Shown here piece by piece: positions 33,391 to 43,925 of a stretch of 64,000 bases of DNA; position 1 is the first letter of the stretch; every line of letters begins with the position of its first letter. The notes under the pieces were generated by a model, which had not been told where the DNA came from, searched no databases, and worked only from the letters and a program-made list of their open reading frames with translations. This DNA comes from Chloranthus sessilifolius (taxonomy: Eukaryota > Streptophyta > Magnoliopsida > Chloranthales > Chloranthaceae). The DNA is taken from the NCBI GenBank assembly GCA_021018995.1, contig CM037585.1, positions 126,198,831 through 126,262,830 of the forward strand, given 5' to 3'. The position numbers and the translations under genes are program-made.

Positions 33391-33786
33391 GGGACCCATT
33401 ACTTGCACTCGCTTTTTAAGTGATTGCACCGAGGTTTAAAAAAGACCCTATTTTAAGGACATGTGACATGTGAAAACACAATCTTGACCGTCTGATTTAA
33501 AGTTCATGATCTATATAGATCCGTAGAAGATAAGATTGGCACGAAATATAATTTTCATCATGTGATTAAATATAGTCAAAGACTATTATTTGATTCATTG
33601 GTTGACAATAATAGATCACATGATAAATATCATGTTTTGCTCCAATCTTATCCACTAAGAATCCATAGAACATGAACTTTAAATCAGAAGACCTAGATTG
33701 CATTTTCACATGTCACATGCCCCAAAATTATAAAGTCTCTTTAAACGAGAAGACCACTTAAAAAGTGTTTGCAAGTAATGGCTCCC
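33391..33786. mobile_element. Long-TIR palindromic MITE (about 396 bp)
   Basis: The left arm GGGACCCATTACTTGCA pairs with the right arm TGCAAGTAATGGCTCCC. Pairing continues inward over about 190 bp per arm (e.g. GGACATGTGACATGTGAAAA, TTTAAAGTTCATG, ATAAGATTGG, ATCATGTGAT), leaving almost no loop. Flanks do not give a clear TSD. The foldback form fits Mutator-like or unclassified MITEs. Confidence 0.75.
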
Positions 33787-34204
33787 TTAAATCAATCTTT
33801 TGCCTTTTTTCTCCGCACTTAGATTTATATAAATTAATACATGATGCTCGTAAATTTTCTAGGTTAGCAAATCTCTCGTTGCTATGGTAGAGATTAAAAT
33901 AAATAAGTTTCTATATTACTGTTTTCTAAGGCAAATAACTAATACTAGCTCACTAACCATTAATTAAGGTTCCATAACCATTATTGATGACCAACAAATA
34001 ATATAATATTAAATATGAGCCGCATAAGCACATGCTATACTGACGAATGAAGTTGTGAAGCAACTAATTTGTGCCACATTGACGGCAGATGTATGACTTC
34101 ATTTACAACAATCTCCTTTTACAAAAAGAGCTTGTCCTTTAGTTCGTTCATTGATTGAAGCTCGATCTTGCCCGTTGAACTGTTAATTCAATGATAAATA
34201 CAAC
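33787..34204. other. No feature recognised
   Basis: AT-rich, no coding signal. Confidence 0.4.
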
Positions 34205-34377
34205 TGTCACACCTTCAGTCCTTAGCCTCGTACGGCGGGCAGCTCTCACGCCCGTACATTCTGATTTACGAGCCGAGTCGATACAACACACCTAAATTAT
34301 TGGTATTCAATATTGATATCTTCTCACGAATTAGAAAAAAATACATAAAGTCTATTTATTGCAAAAAATCTCACTTT

Positions 34378-34504
34378 CACTACAAAAAATAAGATTATTA
34401 GCGGCACCAAAAACTGCCGTTATTAACAAAAAAATTTGTTTCAATAGCGACATGGCTAATAGCGGCAGCTTTTAGTATCGCTAGTAGTCTTATTTTTTGT
34501 AATA
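34378..34504. mobile_element. CACTA-type MITE, copy 3 (TSD TTT)
   Basis: CACTACAAAAAATAAGATTA ... TATTTTTTGTAATA, 127 bp. The right end reads GTAATA where GTAGTG is expected. TTT flanks at 34375-34377 and 34505-34507. The interior shares TTAGCGGCA with the other copies but is shorter. Confidence 0.75.
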
Positions 34505-36156
34505 TTTCTTAATCTGATCACTTTTTAAATTCGATTATTCTTTTTTTTTTTTATAGGAAATTTCAAATTTCTTTAAGAATTCTACTTGTTGCGGAAAGAC
34601 AAGTTAAAACAAAAAAGAAATACTGATTCCATAAAAATAATTTCCAAGTCTATATATACAATAAGACCGGTAGTTAAAAAAAATAACAAACCAATTAAAA
34701 CTGATCCAGATTAAAAGTAAATCAACTGTACAAAATCCAGATTCAACGTATGTGTCATGTGGTTCACCCGCATATGTACTGGTGACTCCATAGATGAATT
34801 GAGTTAGACACTTTTAGCTCGATGGATGTTTCTAAATTTCTACCTGGTCGCTCTATCATACTCTAATTAGGTGACTGTTCTCTGAAATTTTTTATCATGA
34901 AACGACGTAAGCGGTAAAGCTTAATAAAGAATTAGCTAGATTTATCAATGAATTTTCAGTAAATTCTCATAATTCAACTAATGCTTTCAATTATTTATCT
35001 AATCAATAATACAATATCCTTATGTCTAAGTTCTAAATTTATCAATCTATCAAACAATGACTCATTAAGCACTAATAAGACAATATCGATAAGTTCGAGG
35101 ATCCATTCAATATAAGGTGATCAGTTAGTTTTCTAATGATCAATCATCAATTTCAATTATTAATATCAATAAAGAATCATTAAGTTTGATTTTTCAATGA
35201 CCCATTCTATCATTAGCGATTTTACAAATATTAACAGGAACGTATCAAATTCAGTTGTTAATTTACCATTCTATCAATATAATCAAGGAGTATTAGGTTG
35301 CTTCATTGTAATTTAATCAACGTTTATTCAGTTAATTAAATACTCAGATATATTCGATTATCACAAAATTAACAAATTTAAGTAAATAATTTAATTTAGC
35401 TGATTTGGTGATTTGTTAATGTATTTTATTTATTTCGGTGTGATACTAACACCAACCATGGCTCGATATCAAGATCAATTGCCAATGCCATACAAACAAG
35501 GGCAGATACTTTTCGTCATTTAGTCAATCAAGACAAAGATCGTATTGACACATTTATGACTCAATCCTGTACTAACATTCTAAACTCTTTCGAGTTGCCC
35601 ATTTCGAGCCTATTCGTAAGAATAGTGGTTAACATGTGAGTTTCCGATATCAATATCAGTATCATCCTTCCACTTTCAATTTCATTATTCAATATTCAAT
35701 TTTCGATCTTCGCTTCAATATTCAATTTTCGATCTTGTTTATTCGATGTTTAATATTTACTATTCAGTATTTTGTGTTCAATGTTTAATATTCAATATTT
35801 AATATTTTGATCTTTTTCAATATTGCTATTCCCATAATTTATTCAATATTTTCGGGTTCAATTTCATATCGGTATTCTTTCAATATTATTCGCCAAACAT
35901 TTTCAATGGACAATTTACTATTTCAAAGTAATCTTTTAGGTTAATCACAAATTATATCAAATATAAATAATTCAATCAGTCTTCGGATTCATTCTTAATC
36001 TATATCAAAAATCAATAATTCAATCGATTTTTGGGTTCAATTCCAATATACTATAATTCAACAATTCAATCAAGTTCCGAGTTCAATCAAGAATTAAGAA
36101 TTCAATTAATTCAAATTCTAGAGTCAGTATTTGACTTCTATCAAAACAATCATTAT

Positions 36157-36403
36157 CATGGATCAAAAATTCGGCCGATATCGCAAGATTTCGGCCGAAA
36201 CGTATCAGTTTCGGATCCAACCGAAACGAAAACCCCAAAACTTCGAGACTTCAAATTAACTGTTGATAATATGAAGTCTCAATATTTTGGGTTAAAAAAA
36301 AAATAATAAGCACCGAAATTTCGGCCTAGCCCTCAAAATTTCGGTCAAATTTTCGGTTTCAGTCATGCCCAAACCGAAAATGAAACTCATATTTTGATCC
36401 TTG
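36157..36403. mobile_element. hAT-type MITE (8-bp TSD ATCATTAT)
   Basis: TIRs CATGGATCAAAA and TTTTGATCCTTG (one mismatch) start CA and end TG. Perfect 8 bp TSD ATCATTAT at 36149-36156 and 36404-36411, as hAT elements make. The interior repeats TTTCGGCCGAAA-like palindromes. Confidence 0.85.
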
Positions 36404-36799
36404 ATCATTATTATTAATGATTCAAATCCATATACATCACAAAATTACTAGGCATATTGATCTTCTAAATTAGTTTACACTATACTTAATATTACCATAA
36501 TTTAGAGTCCATCGGGGACTTGTAATTATAACCAATTCAATAGGATTATAAGAGATCTATCACTCCAATTATTTTTAAATCATTAAGGCCGTCAATGCCA
36601 ATCACTAGTTGCACATAGATAATATTTGACTATGTTTTACACCAACATGGAATAAATGGTGGTCTATTTAGTGCCATCTATTTTAGAATTGGTCAAGCTT
36701 TGATCGAGACTATAATATTTAAAAATTTATTCTCTTAGCTCATATCTAGTACTTTCCCTTAGTTTATCAAATTAAGGTATTAGTTCAAGTAGGTGTCTA

Positions 36800-37440
36800 T
36801 TTAATTGTCACTTGGTGTCGTTAGTTGGGGCACGCCAGTTTATCAATTAGGGGCACTAAGTCCCAATAATTCAATACTTACTCCAGGTCCCTTATTTGGT
36901 CTATTGGTTGGGTCAATTTGGGATCTTAAGTCCAACTTAAATATTAAGATTTCGGGAGAGTATAGTGTAAAACTCTCCTAGATTTTTACACATGTCCATA
37001 ACAAATGAAGCACCTGATTTAATGTGGATATTGTGTTCTCATTGGACTTATCATTGTTCATTTGGGCCTCATAAGTTGGCCCAAATGGGGTCACATTTTC
37101 AATTAGTTTGAGTCTTTAAGATGTCTCCAGAATTTTCGATGTGGGTGCTTCTATATTTCAATGGGTGCCAATAGTAATGGGTTACAAAGTTTCAAAATAG
37201 GGGCATCAGGTCCCAAAATTTTTATTAATTGCCTTAGACCTCATATATCGGGTCGCTCTGGGTCCTACATCGAAAGGATAGTTCATATTTAAGTGTAGGT
37301 GCTTCCAAATTTTGAGGGGTGCCAATAGCAATGACTCAATCAATATCTAAACAAGGACATCAGGTTCTAAAAGTCACCTTGAACTATTTTCTTAGGCCCT
37401 TGAGTTGGGCCATTTCAGGTTTCTAGGCCCTAATTGGTCT
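36800..37440. repeat. Degenerate repeats of about 150 bp or more
   Basis: GGGTGCCAATAGTAATGG (37163) recurs as GGGTGCCAATAGCAATGA (about 37317); each is followed by a GGGGCATCAGGTCCC-like and a CTTAGACC...GGGTC-like phrase. An older copy lies at about 36815-36920. Confidence 0.55.
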
Positions 37441-37960
37441 AATATCAATAAATCGGGTCTTAGGGCTTCTAAGGGTCCCATCTCGATTGGTCAAACTCAT
37501 GGTTAACCATCAGATATTTTAATTAAGGGTCATTAGTGGTTATTGAGACCATATCAGTGATCATCATTGATCACTTCATCACAAAACTCAAGGAAAAGTC
37601 AAGATTTTCGCTTAACCTTTATATTTTAACAATGTTTTATAAAGGTTTCAGACCCTTAGTCGATAATTAGGTCGCCATTTTCAATATCGATCGAGTTTTC
37701 AAATGATTCTAAAACTCAGTGAAAGAGGACTAATAGACTTATCTTTTACAAGTAATGACACTCAAAAATAAGATCAGGCGTGATTATGGCCATCGATTTA
37801 GAGAATGAGTTTTTAATAGATCCGTTCATTAGACCAGATTTCAAGGTCTTTGGTAATCACGCTGTAACTTCCATTGTCGATATTGGAATCATGAAAATGA
37901 GAGGTTTTTAAAAGGCTCTTTAAGTTATCTATAATATTACTTTATATATCTGATACTAAA

Positions 37961-38829
37961 TGTAACGACCCTGAATTTTTCCTAATATGGAATCGTTGAC
38001 CTTCGACGAGAATGAGACGGGGTTTTGACTAGTTTGACGTTGGTCACACTTTTAACTTATGAAAATGAAGTGACCTAGAGACTCTTATCAAAATAAAATA
38101 AAATAATAATAATAATAATTTTGTTCTTATTTGATCGTTTAAAATTTGCTATTGGATATCGGTAAAATGTTGAATGGAGTCACGACCATAACCCGAGCGA
38201 ACAGTTGTTGATAGGTCAATCCTTAACAATATATGTTGTCCTAATCAATAACCTTGATTTACCTGTGTAGTACTCGAGCCCCTTCGCATAATCAAATAGG
38301 TAAAATTATACATATATTACTAAATATATATAAGTATGTTTTCATTATTTTTAGTTATAAACTAACACCCACATAATTGTGGGGTGTGAAAACTAAAGTA
38401 CACTCAAACCCATAAGGATGACACGAGATTGGTGGTTGCAAATAACACACAAGCCCAACTAATAACTTATATACATAATTAAGCAAAGAATATATAATTA
38501 TGAGAATTTGAATGTGTGGTGTTAGATGCACCCACATGGTTACCTTGAGTGGTATGAGATTGGGGAGTAGCATGTGTGTTAGTGCTTAACATACAATATT
38601 AAGCCCCTCTTAAAATTGCTCCAATCAAACATCGCACATATCCACTATGCAAATAGAGATATGCACACATGCTTATGTATGAGTGTCCAACACACCACTA
38701 TCACCCATAGTCCCTTAAGTCTATCAAGCTCCCCTCTTGACTCCACGTGGTTTACCCAACTATGTCCAAACCCAACCTAGGGCTCCTTTCAAGATTAGCT
38801 ACAATAACAAATAACATAGTTAAATTTAT

Positions 38830-38874
<45 letters not shown>

Positions 38875-40070
38875 AAATGAAGGGTGTTAGATGCGGTCAG
38901 CATGGGGATTGTTGTTTACACTCAACACCCAATCATCCCTCTAAACAACAGAGGGAATGTTTTCTGAAATTCAAATCCGAGTGCCCAAATCCGGCACTCA
39001 AATCGCATCAGTTGTGTTGCTTTAGGCAACTTCCCTTCTCTCTCAAAACTTCCTCACTTAATCGCCCCAATCAAGGTAGTGATTCCCAACTAGTTGCTAT
39101 CGAATCCAATTACCTTTGTGGGCCACCAAGGCCCATCCCTAATTCAAATCAATAAGAGTCCTAATAGGACTCTTACCACAAAAATTAAGACAATTACCCA
39201 ATCAATCAACTTTCTCTCTGTAGCTCCGATATAATTACAAGATCCAGAAAGAGAAGGAAAATTTCACTTTCTTCCTCTCTCTCTCTCACCCCGACAACCT
39301 AAGCAGCCCATCATCCTCTAAATCCTTCTTCGTCCATCTTGACAGCGCAAGCCCCCTCCCTAGTAGCAGCCACAAAACTTCTACAACAACCTTTGGCCAA
39401 CAACAAGCTACAACATCAATCCCCCATGTCCCTCCGATTTGAAATAAAGAGCAAAAGTGAGGATCAAATTTAGTAGGAGCTGGAGTAGCAGCGATAAAAA
39501 GCCACCACTAACTCCATATTTTAAGATACATAGCCCCACCATTGGGCAACATCACGGGTTCGATTACCGCCGGTTCACCGCCTCCAAGCACTACTCTAAG
39601 TTCTTCATCAAACTACAACATTCACCTATTGCAGCAGATTCAAGGCAGTAAGTGTGTGTCTTATTCCGCTCTATTTTCAAGTTCCTTTCTCATAATCTCG
39701 CTAAGGGTTTACTAAGCAAACTTTTGTGGTCAAACTCTAAGTCCTATCCAAACATAATATTTTATAAGGAGTTATTGTTTAAATGACTAATACCTGTTCG
39801 GTTTGTGTAACTCGTCGGTAATTATTGTACTTTAATCGTGGTTAAAGACGAAAAAGTGGGGACAATACTCTTGGAATTTAATCCCGTTGACCTTTCATTC
39901 GATGAAAAATTTATTTTTCACCAACAATTTTTCTTTGCGACGTTAGGACCCGAGGAAGGGAGAATTTAAGTATTCATTTTTTACTTTGAATCATTTGACT
40001 AATTAGCAGTCCTCGAACAATAATTTGTGTCTTAAATTCATCATTCTTTAGCTTCGGTCCTTTAACAACC
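37961..40070 (+). repeat. Gypsy LTR-like fragment 'C', cut by array B
   Basis: It starts TGTAACGACCCTGAATTTTT, a typical LTR start in this window, and shows CT-rich and GAGAAAGGAAAA leader-like text (about 39240-39320). It ends abruptly where the B LTR starts at 40071. It may be more than one element: 38340-38880 has a different texture and an (AT)n run. The small ORFs 38877-39155 and 39457-39651 match nothing I recognise. Confidence 0.45.
38832..38868. repeat. (AT)n microsatellite
   Basis: About 18 AT dinucleotides without interruption. Confidence 0.95.
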
Positions 40071-40327
40071 CAAAATTTTCGAACACTAATACACGACCAA
40101 GTGTACGCGCTGAGCATGGGATCTCATATTTTTTCCGTTCGATAGGAACAAATACACCATTTACGGTAGGATGGCTTAACACCGAACCAAACTAATACAG
40201 GTCTTGGGTGTGCTAGCTTCACACTAAACCCACCCCTTATCTTAGAAGTTTCACTTGAGTGAGAAAATTGAGAAAGAAGAGAAAGAGAAGAGAAAGAGAA
40301 GAGAAAGAAGAGAACTTAGAGAGAGAA
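40071..40327 (+). repeat. B LTR1, 5' part (TATA box deleted)
   Basis: TTTAACAACCCAAAATTTTC aligns with TGTAACAACCCAAAATTTTC at 62198, so the initial TG is TT here. The region that reads CCCTTATTATATAAGTT in LTR3 reads CCCTTATCTTAGAAG here: about 20 bp including the TATA box are gone. It ends at the element A insertion. Confidence 0.85.
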
Positions 40328-42793
40328 TGTAAAGACCCGTATTTTTGGACTCGAATCAGACCGACCCTGTGTACGTATTCGGCTCGGCAACCGACATTGT
40401 CATTTATTTGAATTTTTATCTAGATGTGATTGTGCGGACATATTCTGATTTTGAGCCATTTAGACCCTCGTACGAAAGTTGTACACTGACCTCGGTGTGG
40501 CCGCTCAACACCAGACCTAAGTTGTTGAAATTAAAAGTTTAACACACTAAGGTGTAAGTGTGCTTAACATATTGAGCAACCCTTTTATAAGAAGAATGGT
40601 ATTCCCGTATACTTTAGGTTAAGGCTTTCTAAAATTGCTTAGAGAGAAAGAGGAGATGAGAGCCATACGCCGAAAAATCTAGCTGCGTTTTGAGTCGTTT
40701 GATCATTACATAACTTTGCCTTTATCGTGCCACCAATTGTGAGATCTGTTTTGTAAAACCTTTTCTCTAAAACCCTTTTTCGTTTGAGATTCATAAACCT
40801 AGGGCAAGATTGAATCAACCCTTGGATTCATTTTCGACGATTGGAAGAGGTTGAGATCATTGAGAATGAATAGAAGTGATCTTAGTGAACTCGTAGGAGC
40901 GATCGCGGCGTGAATTGCCGAGGAAATCCATCGATTTCATTCCGAAACTCCGTTTGCGTGACTCGTTTCAAAACGTAGAATCCTTGATTAAAGTATGATT
41001 TTTATTGAGTTTAAAGTTTGGAATCAATATATTAAACTTGAGTTTTATTTTAGGAATGTGTGGGATTTGATTCAGGTGAAAACGAGGCGAAAAATCGCAT
41101 CGCTCAAGCGAGGACAAATCTTGGTTTTTGTCTTCGTTTTCATTTTCTTTCTGATACTGTCTTGATATTTTATCCATAACATTTTACTCCAAACTCCAAT
41201 TAATATGATTCATTTTACGTTGGAAAGATAATATCGAGCTCTACAACTGTCATGTTTTGACTAACTTGTGAATCAATTGTTTTGAAGGTCAAAAAATTCG
41301 GAGAAGGTAACATTAAATTAACTTCATTTTCATTTTCTTTCCGATTCTGTCTTAGTATTTTAACCGTAACTTTTTACTCCAAACTCCGATGGATATGATT
41401 TTTTTTTGCGTTGGAAAGAGAATAGTAAAATCTACAACTTTTGTGCTTTGACCAACTCGTAAATCAATCGTTTCGAAGGTCAAATAACTAAGGGAAGGTT
41501 ACATCAAATTCTATGTTGGCACAAACTTGCCCGTTTCGACTCGATTTTGAGGAAACACTTAAATAGGCTTAAATTATTAGTGATTAAAGTTAACCTTGAT
41601 GCATCGTCGTATCTTTGTGATGTAGATTAAAGGTGAGAGGCCATCAATAGGATTTTGCTTGGCTTCACACAACTCCAAGTTTTGGTAGGAGAATCTCATC
41701 TTTACAGTATTTTATTTTAACTCACATGGATATTTTGAATTAGAATCTTTAAACTTACATATGCCGTTAAAATCATATCTGTAAAATAAAATTTGAGATG
41801 AAAAACTGAAAATCTGAATCTACCTGAACCCTGAAACTTGAATCTACTTAAGCTCTGAAAAGCTGAAAATCTGAAATCAAGAATCTGAACTATATATAAG
41901 AAACTTGCATATAATTTATATTAGTATTTGCATCTATTTTATGATTGACCTGAACGACCCCTCAAATATTCCTGAACAACTTTCTGGCACAAGTTTTCCT
42001 CATGACGCAAGGGCTTGCTGCATCCTCAAAAATGGTTCATGAACGACGATGGTAGGTAGGGGTTCCCATCAGCTATATTCCTGCTATCGAGATATAGTTT
42101 ACTCAAGAGGTATTTTAAGTTGAGGATTAAGTCATGAATTATTGAACTTTGCATATAGAAATTAGAGGCACTAAGATATTAAAATTCTGCATTGTTCTTG
42201 AATATGTTGTCACATATTTAGAAATTGATCTTGCATATAATTTCTGCACTTAAATTTTGTTTTTACCTGCATTTATGGTTTTGACATATAATATTCTAAT
42301 ACTTATTTTGAAACTCATGTTGGTGAAAATATAATGTCGTTGATGATATTCTTCTACTGAGCTTTGTTGGTTAGCTCACTCTGACTATATGTCACAGGTC
42401 CAGGCATTGATGTGGCTATTCGGGACTATGAGACTGATCCTAATTACGTACCCGAGGAAGAGCCTGAGGTTCCTCCTGAGGAGTATTTTCTGGCTTAATA
42501 TCTAATTTATTTTTGCTTTTGGTGAGAGTTTGGACTTAGAGTTGTGGGCCTTTTAGTTAGATTTTATAGTTTCATACTTGACTTTTGATTAGTGTTTGAA
42601 TCATGTTTCGGTGATGGTCGGCCATCATTGGTGGTTCTTTTATTTACCTTTCGCTTCTGCATTTATTTTAATATTAGATATTATTTGTGCTTTACTCTTA
42701 TTTGTGCTCTGTTTGTCTGGCTTATGTTCAACTGATAGGTTAGCGAACCGACCATTTCTATACCCGAGGGATTGGAAAAGTCGGGTCGTCACA
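40328..42793 (+). repeat. Element A 5' LTR
   Basis: TGTAAAGACCCGTATTTTTG ... GGGTCGTCACA. A TATA-like TTTTATAAG lies at about 40583-40591, some 255 bp from the start, implying a short U3 and a transcript leader of more than 2 kb within the LTR. The repeated GTTTCGAAGGTCAAAT-type blocks (41200-41560) are internal near-duplications. Confidence 0.92.
40583..40591 (+). promoter_or_regulatory. TATA-like box, element A 5' LTR
   Basis: TTTTATAAG; the same word lies at the matching place in the 3' LTR (about 48265-48273). Confidence 0.5.
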
Positions 42794-42808
42794 GTTGGTA
42801 TCAAAGCC
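42794..42808 (+). other. Primer binding site of element A
   Basis: GTTGGTATCAAAGCC directly after the LTR, complementary to initiator-Met tRNA. Confidence 0.9.
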
Positions 42809-43134
42809 TAGTTATTAGGTCTTGTTGGGACCCAAGAATATGGCAGTAGGTTCTATCGGTACATAAAAGACTTAATTAGGACCTTGTCAAAGTTAGTAGA
42901 ATTTTTGGCTTTAGGTTTTTTAAGGGACTCACAGCTAGGGTTGTAGGTTATGTTTAGAACTTGAGTTATAGATCTCGCTATCACTTGGAGTGGAGATAAT
43001 TGATGATCGTGATAGATGCACGATTATAGTAGGCGAATGAAGTTTTAGATTTTTGTTGGAACCTAGGGCCATGGTGATCGCAGTCTGTATTAATTAGAAC
43101 CTTGTGTCATGTTGATAGATTAAAATGGCACCAC

Positions 43135-43785
43135 GCAAGAGATCGAAGACTGTATGCATCGATGAAAATGAGTAGAATAGACAATTGCTGGAGATGATGA
43201 TCAACTCAATGGCTCAGCAGACTGCATTACTCACGACAATGTTGAGTGAGACAACTCACACCTCTCCCTCCACGCAGGTTGAGTCATGCTCAATTTGTTG
43301 GAAACGACATGGGATGGAGAAATGTAGGTGGGCCACAGGTGAGTGTTTAAGATGTGACAGACTAGGACATCTGATAAAGGATTGCCCTACGATGGAAATA
43401 AAGAAGGCAACACCCGTATCTCAACAACTTGCTCAAGGTGCCTATCCGAAACTGACTATATCTACACCTTCAGGGTCATTCTGTACTTCAAACCCTGTTA
43501 TAATGGGAGCGTCCGGAGTTCCACAAACTTTACGCACCTCTTCATTCAATTTGATAGCATTCTGCGCAAGTTGCGGGAAATCACACAAGAACGAGGATTG
43601 CAAGAGGAACATTGGAGCATGTTTTTGGTGTGGCACAATCAGACACATGGTTAAGGATTGTCCTCAAGAGGATAAGGGAAGAACTAGTTCGACATTTACT
43701 CAGAGATCAACCCGACCTACTATTCAAGGTCAAGCCTATACCGTGACAGCTCAGGCAGCTGGAACGTCGAACGGCGTGATCCAAG
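43135..43785 (+). pseudogene. Element A gag: no capsid domain, two double zinc-knuckle modules
   Basis: ATG at 43135 (MAPRKRSKTVCIDENE), TAG at 43173-43175 (CAG in the matching B gag), then open to the splice donor. After the N-terminal helix (RQLLEMMINSMAQQTALL) the protein goes straight to zinc knuckles. Module 1 is CSICWKRHGMEKC plus CLRCDRLGHLIKDC; module 2 is CASCGKSHKNEDC plus CFWCGTIRHMVKDC. The retrotransposon gag capsid region seen in G1 and B (FSG...W...WW..) is absent. It ends TAQAAGTSNGVIQ-G at the intron. Confidence 0.85.
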
Positions 43786-43925
43786 GTATTATTAAAAGTT
43801 GAGATATCTTCTTATTTTATTTTGTTATATATATAATTGCTTGTTATTTAATAAATTTTGTTAATAAATTATGGATGAACACACATGCTTAGAAAATTTT
43901 AATTGAAACGCTTGTCTAAACTAAG
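43786..43925 (+). other. Candidate spliceosomal intron between element A gag and protease
   Basis: 140 bp, very AT-rich, starts GTATTATTAAAAG and ends CTAAACTAAG. Removal joins GTG ATC CAA G to GT ACC CTT TTT, giving VIQ-G-TLFMRREGD then VLIDPG. Unspliced, Gag stops at VIQGIIKS*. Same codon, phase 1 and similar size as 4355-4501 in G1. Confidence 0.72.

Larger units (their letters stand above)
34205..37960 (-). repeat. Gypsy LTR-like DNA, inverted, right end unresolved
   Basis: The left end TGTCACACCTTCAGTCC followed by a GC-rich start resembles the ends of the minus-strand LTRs at 18365 and 23922. No ORF of note; long AT-rich stretches with ATTCAATATT-type low complexity (about 35.65-36.1 kb). 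Two MITEs are inserted (34378 and 36157). I cannot see the matching TGT... start on the right, so the LTR may end before 37960. Confidence 0.4.

Noticed and set aside
38877..39155. 92-codon ORF with several Cys
   Set aside because: Lies in LTR-like fragment C; no recognisable domain and no conservation evidence available.
43185..43802. A free-standing CCHC zinc-finger host gene
   Set aside because: Position between PBS and protease and similarity to G1 and B gag C-termini show it is retrotransposon gag.
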